Assembly: GCA_022616415.1 (NCBI GenBank)
Contig: JAKEEU010000078.1
Span: 1 to 45,301 of the forward strand
DNA: 45,301 bases
Source of the DNA: Candidatus Zhuqueibacterota bacterium
GTDB taxonomy: Bacteria > Zhuqueibacterota > Zhuqueibacteria > Zhuqueibacterales > Zhuqueibacteraceae
Reading direction: 5' to 3'
Below are positions 15,223 to 23,329 of the stretch, one piece after another. The notes beneath the pieces were generated by a model. The model searched no databases. It was not told where the DNA came from and saw nothing but the letters and a program-made list of their open reading frames with translations. The position numbers were made by a program, and so were the translations under genes. How positions within the stretch are numbered: position 1 is the first letter of the stretch; every line of letters starts with the position of its first letter.

Positions 15223-15834
15223 ATGCCAACTCGACTTTGTCGAACTAGTTCTGTGAGCGAATTCCCTTTAGGTTCCAGCTTATCGGCCGGCAGGCAACTC
15301 CTCCTCGGCGCCGATGTTGTGAGCCTTCTGTTACCGGAGCGGCATCCAATGATCATGGTCGATCGCATTATCGACTATGGATCATCGCCGCATCCGCAAC
15401 TGATTGCCGAACGCTATATCTCGGCCAACGAGCCTGCATTTGCCGGGCACTTTTCTGATCTGAAGCTATGGCCGGGAGTTCTTACCATCGAAGGGCTGCG
15501 ACAATGCTGCCAACTTCTCGATCTACTCCACCAACTGGAAGAGGCCGATCTCCTCGAAAGCCTCCTTGCCCTGCAACGAGATCTTATGCTCCGACAGCAT
15601 GTAGACGAGGCGTTGCGTCAGCGCGTTCTCAATGCGCTGGAAGAAATGCGTCAACCTGAGCCATCGTCTCTTACACTGCGCGTAAAACTACTCGCGCCAA
15701 TATTTGCCGGATGTGTCATCGAATATCAAGTGCGACAGCTAGGGCAGGATACCAACAACTGGTCAGTGCAGGCAGAAGTCGAAGGCCGGATAGTTGCGAA
15801 GGGAGATATTGCATGTCGGGATCTCGTTGGGTGA
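15223..15834 (+). CDS. FabZ-like 3-hydroxyacyl-ACP dehydratase with intact His/Glu
   Basis: The 203-residue protein shows LLLPERHPMIMVDRIIDY (35-52), AGHFSDLKLWPGVLTIEGLRQ with catalytic His76 and Glu90, and the closing strands LRVKLLAPIFAGCVIEYQV. An insertion of about 30 mainly helical residues (roughly 105-148) separates the hot-helix from these strands, as in the first FabZ-like protein of the operon, so the pair share an architecture distinct from housekeeping FabZ (about 150 residues). It is likely the active dehydratase, possibly as a heterodimer with the His-less partner. Start is uncertain (ATG 15223, TTG 15217 or a GTG near 15253) because the region upstream is a repeat. The downstream lipoprotein gene begins inside its last codons. 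Confidence 0.78.
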   Translation: MPTRLCRTSSVSEFPLGSSLSAGRQLLLGADVVSLLLPERHPMIMVDRIIDYGSSPHPQLIAERYISANEPAFAGHFSDLKLWPGVLTIEGLRQCCQLLDLLHQLEEADLLESLLALQRDLMLRQHVDEALRQRVLNALEEMRQPEPSSLTLRVKLLAPIFAGCVIEYQVRQLGQDTNNWSVQAEVEGRIVAKGDIACRDLVG

Positions 15835-17147
15835 TCATCTTGCTCGCGCTGCTCGCGAGCGCATGCTCTATGCGCCATCGTGTTTGGTACGGGCACAGTC
15901 CCGACCGCCAACACCGGGTGGAAGTCATCGAGCAAGGCGGTCATCAGCATCTCCAAATAGACAACGAGCCGCCGCGACGTTACCTCGGAGTCGTGATAGA
16001 AACCATCCACTTCAGCGAAGACTCGAAGCGTCTGGCCTATGCCGCTGAAATCGATTCCGGTTGGGTTATAGTCGTCGACAGCACGCGCAGCCGTCCGTGG
16101 ACCGGCATTGGCGAGGTCCTATTCGGGCCGGATCAACGGCTGGCGTATGTCGCCAACGACTCGGGACGTTGGCGAGTCGTGCTCGAAGGCGCGCCGAGCC
16201 CTCTTTACAAGGCCGTGATGCGAGGCTCGCTGACCTTCTCGCCCGACGGCCGGCGCCTCGCCTTTGTGGTGGCCGAGGGTGACGGCTTCCGGGTTATTGT
16301 AGACGGCGAGCCCGGCCCTCTTTACCAGGCTATTGGCGCGCTGCGATTCGATCCGGAGGGCAAACGACTGGCCTACGTCGCCAAGCGCGACGGCCAACAA
16401 TATCTCGTTCTAGGCAAAGAACTGCTTGGCCCATTTCTCTCGCTGGCAGATTTCACCTTGGGCCCGGACGGTCGACTTGGTATACTAATTCGCGGCGAGG
16501 GTGGTTGGCATGCGATGGTCGATGGAAGAGAGAGCGAAGCCTTCGACAATATCAACGCCATCCACTTCTCGCAAGCTGGACGACACGCCTACGCCGCGCA
16601 ACGTGACAGCCTTTGGCTCGTTATTTTAGAGGGAGAGCGCAGCCCGCCCTACACAAGCGTCGGCGAGCTTGTCTTTGCCCGGGAGTTGCTGGCCTATCAA
16701 GCAGGCTTGGGCAAAGATGCCTTCGTTGTCGTTGACGGCATTCGTGGTCCGTCTCTGCAACGGGTTGGGCGTTTGGCGATCAGCGCGGACGGCGCCCATC
16801 TCGCTTACTTGGGGCAGCCGTGGGAAGGAAATCTCTCCGTCTTTCACGATGGCGTTGCGCATCCCGTCTCACGCGCGCTCGACGGCACGCTTGTCCTGAG
16901 CGATGACGGCCGACGTTGGGCTTGCCTGGCATTGAACGAAAGCGGCAAGCGTATCGAGGTCGTCATCAATGGAGAATTTCGACGCCCTTTCGACTTTGAA
17001 GAAATGACCGCACTCCTCGTGTTGGCCCCGGAAGCGCCAAGCACCCGACATGAAACCATGCTGCGCCGTTGGGTCAAAGCGGAGCTCGAAGCTTCCCGCG
17101 CTGATCCGGCACAGACACGGGCGTCTGAACCGTTCAGGCATCCATGA
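15813..17147 (+). CDS. Lipoprotein with about ten beta-propeller repeats
   Basis: The 444-residue protein starts at ATG 15813, 22 bases inside the dehydratase gene, after GGGAG. Its N-terminus MSGSRWVIILLALLASACSM is a lipoprotein signal with lipobox ASAC. The rest is a tandem array of about 42-residue repeats with the pattern FSPDGRRLAFV, DGEPGPLYQAIGALRF, characteristic of WD40/TolB-like propeller blades. Such surface or periplasmic propellers bind proteins or ligands. As the last gene of the operon, it may serve in localisation or sensing of the product; that is inference. No terminator is obvious before the opposing AraC gene (17236). Confidence 0.75.
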   Translation: MSGSRWVIILLALLASACSMRHRVWYGHSPDRQHRVEVIEQGGHQHLQIDNEPPRRYLGVVIETIHFSEDSKRLAYAAEIDSGWVIVVDSTRSRPWTGIGEVLFGPDQRLAYVANDSGRWRVVLEGAPSPLYKAVMRGSLTFSPDGRRLAFVVAEGDGFRVIVDGEPGPLYQAIGALRFDPEGKRLAYVAKRDGQQYLVLGKELLGPFLSLADFTLGPDGRLGILIRGEGGWHAMVDGRESEAFDNINAIHFSQAGRHAYAAQRDSLWLVILEGERSPPYTSVGELVFARELLAYQAGLGKDAFVVVDGIRGPSLQRVGRLAISADGAHLAYLGQPWEGNLSVFHDGVAHPVSRALDGTLVLSDDGRRWACLALNESGKRIEVVINGEFRRPFDFEEMTALLVLAPEAPSTRHETMLRRWVKAELEASRADPAQTRASEPFRHP

Positions 17148-17235
17148 GAAATTATGTCCCGAGCGGCTTTGTTTTTTATCTGGCCAGCAAAAAGAGATTA
17201 TACATGGCCTGGAGCCATGCCAAGTGGACAGCATT

Positions 17236-18387
17236 TCAAGCGGCGTTGCGAGAAATAAAAACGACCTGCTGTTTCCGAAACTGCGACGGCGTCATGCCGG
17301 TGTGCTTTTTGAAAGCCGTATTGAAAGCCGAGATCGAGCTGAAGCCGGCGTCAAAGCCGATTTCGGCAATATTGAGATTGGCTTTGGCCGGATCGCGCAG
17401 CATCTGTTGCGCTGCTTCGACGCGATGGCGGTTCACAAACTCAAAAAAGTTTTGTTGAAACCTTTCGTTGATGATCTGGGAAAGGTGGTGCGTGGATACG
17501 GCGAGGCGCTGCGCCAGCTTTGGCAGGGTCAAATCACAATTGCGATGTGGCTTTTCATTCGTCATCAGCTCCAAAAGCTTGCGATGATATTCTTCGGCTT
17601 TCGCCGGCGCCAAAGTGGATTTTTCATATTTCTTTTTCGGAACGATTTCTGCGGCAAAAGCCGCAGCGCCGTTGCCGGAAAAAATCTCGGGCTGGCGCAG
17701 GCCCATGTAGCCGATGGCATACATGGCGAGGGAAGCCCACAGCCAGATATAATTCGCCGTCACCGGATCGCCGCCGAATAATTGCCAGCCGCAAGCGGCC
17801 ACCCAATCCACCGCGAAGAGGATGAGCAAATAACGCAGCCAGTTGAGATTGATTTTTTCGAGGGATGAGAACGACTGCGTGATGGCGCGGGCGTAACCGC
17901 GAAGCGTCACAATTGTCGCGATGAGGTAAACGAGCAGGTGCGCCAGCGCCAGCCAGAGGATGATCTCGCACATTTGGCATGGCATCGCCGGTTCTTCCAC
18001 GAGGGAGGTGATTTTCGTCCCGGCAGATTGCAAAAAGAATGAGAGGGAAATTGCTGCGCCAATCGCCGGAAGAAGATGTGATAATCGCTTGCCGTCCACG
18101 CGAATTTCTCCTCGCGTCAAAGCGAAGACGTAAAAATAAAACAGCGGCCCGCATAGGAAAACCAGCGGCGCTTGCATTTGAGCAAAATTTAGGAGGCCGA
18201 GCTGATCATTTGAGCCGGATAGAATTTGCAGTGTGATGCTGACGGCAAAAAGAAAAAGCAGCGCGGCGAGAATGCGATTAGCGGCGCGATTGCCGCGCGG
18301 AATGGTCAGGAGCGCAAGCGCTAGCAAGAGGCCTTGCGCGGCGCCGCCGAGCAAAGTAATGGCGATGAAGTCGAACGATGTTTGCAT
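17236..18387 (-). CDS. Membrane-anchored AraC-family transcriptional regulator
   Basis: The 383-residue protein has six or seven hydrophobic segments in residues 1-225 (for example FIAITLLGGAAQGLLLALAL, LLYLIATIV-like and YIWLWASLAMYAIGYMGL) and a C-terminal AraC domain with two helix-turn-helix units: LTLPKLAQRLAVSTHHLSQI and NIAEIGFDAGFSSISAFNTA, followed by FKKHTGMTPSQFRK. Membrane AraC proteins with this 7TM-like N-terminus sense an envelope or small-molecule signal. It is convergent with the biosynthetic operon and lies 88 bases after its last gene, so it could regulate it, but no binding site is shown. Start ATG 18387. Confidence 0.85.
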   Translation of the reverse strand: MQTSFDFIAITLLGGAAQGLLLALALLTIPRGNRAANRILAALLFLFAVSITLQILSGSNDQLGLLNFAQMQAPLVFLCGPLFYFYVFALTRGEIRVDGKRLSHLLPAIGAAISLSFFLQSAGTKITSLVEEPAMPCQMCEIILWLALAHLLVYLIATIVTLRGYARAITQSFSSLEKINLNWLRYLLILFAVDWVAACGWQLFGGDPVTANYIWLWASLAMYAIGYMGLRQPEIFSGNGAAAFAAEIVPKKKYEKSTLAPAKAEEYHRKLLELMTNEKPHRNCDLTLPKLAQRLAVSTHHLSQIINERFQQNFFEFVNRHRVEAAQQMLRDPAKANLNIAEIGFDAGFSSISAFNTAFKKHTGMTPSQFRKQQVVFISRNAA

Positions 18388-18461
18388 ACTATGTATAATT
18401 CAGATGAGTCGTCGGAGTTATAGTATTACCCAGAAAAAACTATCACGACCACGAAGATCTT

Positions 18462-18556
18462 TTAACCAAAAAAACATACTCGTTGAAATCACAAACCGGC
18501 GTGCAACCGATTTATTGGTAGATGCTATTTGACGTTAGATTCGATAAGTCCATAAC
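18462..18556 (-). pseudogene. GNAT acetyltransferase 3' remnant (copy b)
   Basis: In the minus frame the sequence reads DLSNLTSNSIYQ, stop, IGCTPVCDFNEYVF, the C-terminal end of a GNAT acetyltransferase with one internal stop. It shares a 33-base identical stretch (18470-18502) with 19102-19134 in the copy on the other side of the DUF433 gene. Nothing else of the gene remains here. Confidence 0.6.
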
Positions 18557-18643
18557 CAAGCAGCAAAATTTCCAGTTGGTGTCCAAAAGGGTTGCATATT
18601 TAAGGCAAAATTTTAGGCGGGCGCTATTCCCAGGCAAGGCGCA

Positions 18644-18700
18644 TTAATCTATTTGCACGAAGACGCCAGCACGAAATCCGTTTTCGTCTAGAATATTCAC
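18644..18700 (-). pseudogene. Possible remnant of a DUF433 partner toxin
   Basis: A GTG on the minus strand (18698-18700) overlaps the DUF433 stop and opens an 18-codon frame reading VNILDENGFRAGVFVQID. DUF433 genes are commonly followed by a DUF5615 PIN-like toxin that begins with MNILLDEN. The resemblance covers only the first residues, and the frame ends at once, so this is at best a deleted toxin gene. Confidence 0.3.
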
Positions 18701-18963
18701 GCGGCGACCGGTTCTAAAACAAACTCATCCTTATGTTTGAGCAGAGCCTGACTCGCCAATTGCACTGCTTCTTTGATAGCGTCCTTCGTGATGCTGTCGT
18801 TCCACTCCTCAATAATAGTTTCCCACGCCATACCACTAGCAACCTGTTCAAGAACATCTGAAACCAGGACCCGTGTACCACGAAATGTCGGTTTGCCATG
18901 ACAAATTTTAGGATCGGCTACGATGTACCGCCCGAGCAAGCTCGCCTGCGAATTCTTTTTCAT
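18697..18963 (-). CDS. DUF433 family antitoxin-like protein
   Basis: The 88-residue protein has the DUF433 core: RYIVADPKICHGKPTFRGTR, VSDVLEQVASGMAWETII and the C-terminal helix. DUF433 proteins carry a helix-turn-helix and act as antitoxin components paired with PIN-like toxins. The ATG at 18963 follows GGAG at a good distance. The expected toxin downstream is missing or reduced to a few codons (18644-18700), so this antitoxin looks orphaned. The gene lies between two decayed copies of an acetyltransferase gene, mirroring the arrangement around higBA. Confidence 0.8.
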   Translation of the reverse strand: MKKNSQASLLGRYIVADPKICHGKPTFRGTRVLVSDVLEQVASGMAWETIIEEWNDSITKDAIKEAVQLASQALLKHKDEFVLEPVAA

Positions 18964-19087
18964 AATTTCTCCAGATTTATTTTGAGTATGAGAAAAGCAT
19001 CAAAATCTGATTGCTTCATAAAATTAGAAAAGTGTATAAAGAAAATCAAGCTTTTTAATTTTGCTAGCGAGTGTCCTACGGTATAAC

Positions 19088-19289
19088 TACCTCGTAGCGT
19101 CAAAAACATACTCGTTGAAATCACAAACCGGCGTATAGCCGATTTGCTGATAGATGTGATTCGAGGTGGGATTTGACAAATCCGTATGTAAATATCGCGG
19201 TCATTAATTTTGTTCGTCGCTGTTTCCCGTGCCTCAGCCAAGTCGCCGCCAGACAAAGCCTCTTGCGTAAAAGCAAAAATCCGCGGCAT
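19088..19289 (-). pseudogene. GNAT acetyltransferase with internal deletion (copy a)
   Basis: Starting at 19289 the frame reads MPRIFAFTQEALSGG and then ARETATNKINDRDIYI, typical of the middle of a GNAT N-acetyltransferase; the sequence then jumps, with a frame change near 19186, straight to HTDLSNPTSNHIYQQIGYTP, the far C-terminus. The acetyl-CoA-binding core (RGxGxA/G) is gone. The 33-base stretch shared with copy b lies at 19102-19134. It cannot make an active enzyme. Confidence 0.65.
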
Positions 19290-19307
19290 TTGGGTAAGTT
19301 GTTAGAA

Positions 19308-20078
19308 TCATAATCTAAATTGAATAACCAGCTCCGGCCCTTGGCCATACATCTCATTTTGGTAGCCACCCCAGCGGTTCATAATCTGAAATCCATAATC
19401 GACAATTAATTTCTCGAACTGGCCGGGATAGTAGCATCGCATGGCGATTTTCAGGATCGCTTCGTCCATCAGCGTTTCTCTTTCGTAACGGCGATAGATC
19501 AGCTCGGGGTAAAGAACAAGCTTCGCCGCATCCATCCGAGGCCTTCTTTCGTGGTGAATGATCTTCCCGCCATCAACCAGCATTTCCCAGCAAAAAATTT
19601 CGCCATCCACACGCCACTCGCGGCGCATGCTCTCCGGATCGCGCCTGGGGTTGAATACGTTCAAAATGCAACTCCCGTCGTGCGCGAGATGCTCGCGGAT
19701 GCATTCAAACAAGCCTGCGACCTCGCGATCGGTTTCGAGATTTTGCATGACACGATAAGGGGCGATGATCAAATCGAACTTTCGCGCCAAATCGAAGTTG
19801 GTTATGTCTCCGGCATCAACCCGAACTTTCTCTGCGCCGATCTTGGCCTTCTCGAGCTTTGGGCGGCAAATTGCAATCATGGCCGGCGAACGATCAATGC
19901 CATGAATATAGCCGCATGATGCCGCCAGCGGCACGGTTACACGTCCGGTCCCGCATCCCAATTCAAGAACGTACGCCTGCGGCGAAAGAATCAGACGCTC
20001 GTAAAAAGGGACGTCGTCCAATGGGTTCGGATCCAAATCGTAATACTTGGCGGCTGCGGCGCGAATGTCTTCGGACAT
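19308..20078 (-). CDS. Class I SAM-dependent methyltransferase
   Basis: The protein carries the motif I sequence VLELGCGTGRVTVPLA, then an acidic GIDRSPAMI (motif post I), DAGDITNFDLARKFDLIIAP (motif II region) and LNVFNPRRD near motif III, all in the usual order of a class I methyltransferase. Substrate is unknown. Two starts are possible: ATG 20078 (chosen, 256 residues) and TTG 20114, which adds SIKILPVDLQN. A promoter with TATAAT at 20120-20125 would place transcription start at or near the TTG, so the longer form could be leaderless. It follows the GNAT remnants and has no clear link to neighbours. Confidence 0.8.
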   Translation of the reverse strand: MSEDIRAAAAKYYDLDPNPLDDVPFYERLILSPQAYVLELGCGTGRVTVPLAASCGYIHGIDRSPAMIAICRPKLEKAKIGAEKVRVDAGDITNFDLARKFDLIIAPYRVMQNLETDREVAGLFECIREHLAHDGSCILNVFNPRRDPESMRREWRVDGEIFCWEMLVDGGKIIHHERRPRMDAAKLVLYPELIYRRYERETLMDEAILKIAMRCYYPGQFEKLIVDYGFQIMNRWGGYQNEMYGQGPELVIQFRL

Positions 20079-20119
20079 ATTTTGTAGATCGACTGGGAGT
20101 ATTTTAATTGACAACCGAT

Positions 20120-20147
20120 ATTATACAACAAAAAGCAAAAATTGCAA
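20120..20147 (-). promoter_or_regulatory. Promoter of the methyltransferase gene
   Basis: On the minus strand TTGCAA (20142-20147) and a perfect TATAAT (20120-20125) are separated by 16 bases. The predicted start is within a few bases of the TTG at 20114, about 36 bases before ATG 20078. The -35 is weak but the -10 and spacing are good. Confidence 0.55.
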
Positions 20148-20255
20148 GTCTTAAAGCAAAAAAAGATTTTTTCGTAACGCTGCGGCTGCATCTTGATTTT
20201 TCGAGGAGATTTGCGTAATTTTAAAACCGCTGCAAGCGAACGGCTCCCAAGCAAC

Positions 20256-20329
20256 ATGTCATTCAGAAGGAATCTTTTTCGATATCGAGCACGGTGCTGG
20301 TGTTGAAAAAGATGCTTCCAGCATGACAT
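20256..20329. repeat. Palindromic repeat element (74 bp)
   Basis: The left arm starting ATGTCATTCAGAAGGAATC (20256) is mirrored by a right arm ending GATGCTTCCAGCATGACAT (20329), about 24 bases each with a few mismatches. It is located between the methyltransferase promoter and the M16 operon and would form a long hairpin if transcribed. No coding function. Confidence 0.6.
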
Positions 20330-20381
20330 TTTCTTTTACTTTTACAAACTCCAATAGCGCTGAATAAAAACGGATAAACTT

Positions 20382-21740
20382 ATGATACGATTTAAGCACT
20401 GGACTTTTGCTGCATTGTTGCTCGCATATTTTGCGACGGCGTTCGCGCAAAAGTACAACATTTTTCACACGACGCTGGAAAACGGCTTGGAGGTCATCGC
20501 CGTGGAAAATGCGATCGTACCGTTGGCGACCATCGAGATCGCCGTGCGCAACGGCGCGTTCACGGAAACGCCAGAGTATGACGGCTTGTCGCATTTGTAC
20601 GAACACATGTTCTTCAAAGCCAATGCCGAACTGCCGGATCAGGAAAGCTTTCTCGAGCGCGTCGGAGATCTGGGCATGTCTTGGAACGGCACAACGCGCG
20701 AGGAAGTGGTCAATTACTATTTTACGCTGCCCAAAGACAATTTGCGAGAGGGGTTGGAGTTTATGCGCGACGCCATCCGCACGCCGTTGTTCCTCGAAGA
20801 AGAGCTGGTACGGGAGCGGCCCGTGGTCATCGGCGAGTACGACCGGCAAGAATCCAACCCGGTGTTCCATCTCATTACCGCGGTCAACAAAAAGCTGTGG
20901 CGCCAATATTACAGCCACAAAAACATCATCGGCGACCGCGCGGTGATTCTCTCGGCGGATCGGGAGAAAATGAAGACGATCCAACAGCGCTATTACGTGC
21001 CGAACAATGCGTCGCTGATCGTGGCCGGCGACGTCAAGCACGAGAAAGTTTTCAAGTTGGCAAAAAAGATTTTCGGCTCATGGCCGCGCGGCGAAGATCC
21101 GTTTGTGAGTTTTCCGGCGCCCGACCACCCGCCGCTGCCGAAAACCGAAATCGTGGTGGTGGAAAAGCCGGTGAATGCAATCACCATACAAATTGGCATG
21201 CACGGGCCCAGCGTGCGCCAAGATCCGGCGGCGACTTATGCCGCCGACGTGTTTTCCTACATTCTCAGGCAGCCCAATTCAAAATTCTACAAACAACTCG
21301 TCGACAGCGGGCTGTTGACGGGGGTCAATTTAAACTATTACACGCTTCACAAGACCGGCCCGATCACGATTTTGGCACAGACTTCGGCGGAGAAATATGA
21401 GGCCGCAGCCAAAGCGATCTTCACGCAGATTCAACAATTCACCGATCCGGATTATTACACCGACGAGCAACTGGCCAACGCCAAGCACCAGCTCGAGATC
21501 AACGAGACCTACGGCCAGGAGCGGCCGTCGAATTTCGCGCACACCGTCGGCTTCTGGTGGAGCGTCGCCGGGCTTGATTATTATTTGGCCTACGTGGACA
21601 ATCTGCGCCAGGTTTCGCGCGACGACATCAACGCCTACGTGCGCCGGTACATTCAAAACGCGCCGTACATTATGGGCGTATTGGTCTCGCCGGAAGACCG
21701 CAAGAGGCTGCAAATTAATGCTGAAGGAAAACCATTATGA
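20382..21740 (+). CDS. M16 family zinc protease, catalytic subunit
   Basis: The 452-residue protein has a signal peptide (FAALLLAYFATAFA) and the inverted zinc motif HLYEH (His71, Glu74, His75) of M16/insulinase-family proteases, preceded by GAFTETPEYDGLS and followed by MSWNGTTREEVVNYYFTLP. It ends with a peptidase M16C-like half (DDINAYVRRYIQNAPYIMGV). Typical members cleave short peptides or signal-peptide remnants in the periplasm. It overlaps the second M16 gene by ATGA (21737-21740), so a two-subunit complex with one catalytic and one non-catalytic chain is likely, as in many bacteria. Start ATG 20382. A moderate promoter-like TTTACA lies upstream, but I do not claim it. Confidence 0.87.
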   Translation: MIRFKHWTFAALLLAYFATAFAQKYNIFHTTLENGLEVIAVENAIVPLATIEIAVRNGAFTETPEYDGLSHLYEHMFFKANAELPDQESFLERVGDLGMSWNGTTREEVVNYYFTLPKDNLREGLEFMRDAIRTPLFLEEELVRERPVVIGEYDRQESNPVFHLITAVNKKLWRQYYSHKNIIGDRAVILSADREKMKTIQQRYYVPNNASLIVAGDVKHEKVFKLAKKIFGSWPRGEDPFVSFPAPDHPPLPKTEIVVVEKPVNAITIQIGMHGPSVRQDPAATYAADVFSYILRQPNSKFYKQLVDSGLLTGVNLNYYTLHKTGPITILAQTSAEKYEAAAKAIFTQIQQFTDPDYYTDEQLANAKHQLEINETYGQERPSNFAHTVGFWWSVAGLDYYLAYVDNLRQVSRDDINAYVRRYIQNAPYIMGVLVSPEDRKRLQINAEGKPL

Positions 21741-23212
21741 AAAATTCAATACGCATAAGCTGCAACCCAAAAGAAAGAGCTGCACGCCAAGACGCGAAGA
21801 CGCCAAGGCCCCGCAAAGAAAAAACTTTCCGTATTCTTTGCCCCGCCGCGGCGGGGTCTTGGCGTGAGATTTTTGGTTTTTTCTGCAAAAAATTTCTCTG
21901 TTTTAGGCAACAACGAGAACGGTGGTTGATGGCGATTGGCGCGGCTTTGCTCTTGGCGCTTTCGCCGGCATGGGCGGGCAACGTGGAAGAGTTTGCCGTC
22001 AACGGCCTCAAGGTCATTTTGAAAAAAAATCCGGCGAATGCGATAGTTGCAACGCATTTATACATTCGCGGCGGCGCTTTGAATTTGACGCCGGAAACCG
22101 CCGGCCTCGAGCCGCTGCTATTTGACGTTGCCACGAAAGGCACGGCGAAATATGCCAAAGAAACGCTCAACGCCGAGCTGTCGCGCATGGGCACACAAAT
22201 CGGCGGCAATGCCGAACGCGATTATAGCGTGATGCGCATGCGCTGCGTGAAAACGCATTTCGAGCGCTCGTGGGATATTTTTGCCGACGTCGTCATGAAT
22301 CCGACGCTCGATTCCCAGGAACTCGAGCTGGCGCGCGAGCAGCTCGTGGCCGCCATTCGCCAGCGCGGCGATCACCCGGACTCTTATTTGGAAATGATCG
22401 GCGACGCCCGGTTTTACGAAGGCCATCCTTATGCCCTCGATCCGGCCGGCACCGAAGCGTCCGTGAGCAAGATTACCGCCGGCCAGATGCGGCAATATCT
22501 CAAGGAAAATTTGTTGACGTCAAAACTGTTGCTGGTGGTGGTCGGCAACGTCGAAAAAGCGGATTTGCAAAACAAAGTGGCAGCGGCTTTCGGTCAATTG
22601 CCGGTGGGGAGTTACAAGCCGCAATATCCGGCCATGGTGGAACATGCCCACGGCAATGTGTACACGCAGACGCAGGAATTGCCCACCAATTACATCATCG
22701 GCTATTTCACCGCGCCGAGCCTGCGCGACGCCGATTATTACGCGATGCGCGCCGCCATCTCGGTGCTTAACGATCGCTTGTTCGATGAAGTGCGCACGAA
22801 GCGCAACTTGTCGTATGCGCCGTCAGCGTATCTCGAAGACTTGTTCGCCAACTGCGGCAAGCTCTACGTCACCACGGCGGAGCCTGACACCACGATCAAA
22901 GTGATGCTCGCCGAGGTGAAGCGCTTGCAAAATCGCCTGCTGAACGCCGAGGGGCTGCGCGAGCGGATCAACCTTTCGCTGACCAGCTATTATTTGCAAA
23001 ATGAGAGCAACGCCGCGCAGGCCGAATTTTTGGCGCGCTTCGAATTAGCGGGGCTGAGCTGGCGGGAGAGTGAGAAATTCATTAAAAAGAGAAAAAAGAC
23101 GACGCCCGAACAGTTGATGGCGGCAGCGCAAAAATATATCAGCAACATTCAGTTCGTCGTGATTGGCGATCCGGCGAAGATCGATCAAAAACTGTTTACA
23201 AAAAATCTGTAA
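21737..23212 (+). CDS. M16 family protease, non-catalytic partner subunit
   Basis: The protein shows the M16 fold pattern (VNGLKVILKKNPANAIVATH, GGALNLTPETAGLEPLLFD, ERDYSVMRMRC, NYIIGYFTAPSLRDADYYAM) but not the HxxEH zinc site; the equivalent region reads LEPLLFD, so it is the regulatory partner of 20382-21740. Coupling is by ATGA at 21737 with AAGGA upstream. Between that start and the true signal peptide (MAIGAALLLALSPAWA, from ATG 21929) lie 64 codons encoded mainly by an inverted-repeat element (21783-21866) that happens to stay open. The working start is probably 21929, or the element-derived leader is translated and removed. The remainder is intact. Confidence 0.83.
   Translation: MKNSIRISCNPKERAARQDAKTPRPRKEKTFRILCPAAAGSWREIFGFFCKKFLCFRQQRERWLMAIGAALLLALSPAWAGNVEEFAVNGLKVILKKNPANAIVATHLYIRGGALNLTPETAGLEPLLFDVATKGTAKYAKETLNAELSRMGTQIGGNAERDYSVMRMRCVKTHFERSWDIFADVVMNPTLDSQELELAREQLVAAIRQRGDHPDSYLEMIGDARFYEGHPYALDPAGTEASVSKITAGQMRQYLKENLLTSKLLLVVVGNVEKADLQNKVAAAFGQLPVGSYKPQYPAMVEHAHGNVYTQTQELPTNYIIGYFTAPSLRDADYYAMRAAISVLNDRLFDEVRTKRNLSYAPSAYLEDLFANCGKLYVTTAEPDTTIKVMLAEVKRLQNRLLNAEGLRERINLSLTSYYLQNESNAAQAEFLARFELAGLSWRESEKFIKKRKKTTPEQLMAAAQKYISNIQFVVIGDPAKIDQKLFTKNL
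21783..21866. repeat. Inverted-repeat element inside the 5' part of the second M16 gene
   Basis: CACGCCAAGAC (21783-21793) and GTCTTGGCGTG (21856-21866) are perfect 11-base inverted repeats, with inner arms CCGCAAAGAA and TTCTTTGCCCCG extending the pairing. The element is read through in frame by the M16 gene, adding basic codons before the signal peptide. Confidence 0.65.
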
Positions 23213-23329
23213 GGTTTGGCGAACCGTTCCGACTAAACTGTGGATGAGCTTCTTCATGGCAGGCGGCGGTTGTGTGGCGTTTAAATGTGCTGATTCGTGA
23301 AAAACCGATCCGGAAAACTAAACAAAGCT

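Noticed and set aside
17050..17781. Long plus-strand frame opposite the AraC gene
   Set aside because: It is the antisense of a clear AraC protein, with no family match of its own.
17236..18387. AraC regulator as the proven regulator of the biosynthetic operon
   Set aside because: It is adjacent but convergent and separated from the promoter by 12 kb; no shared operator was seen, so a link would be guesswork.
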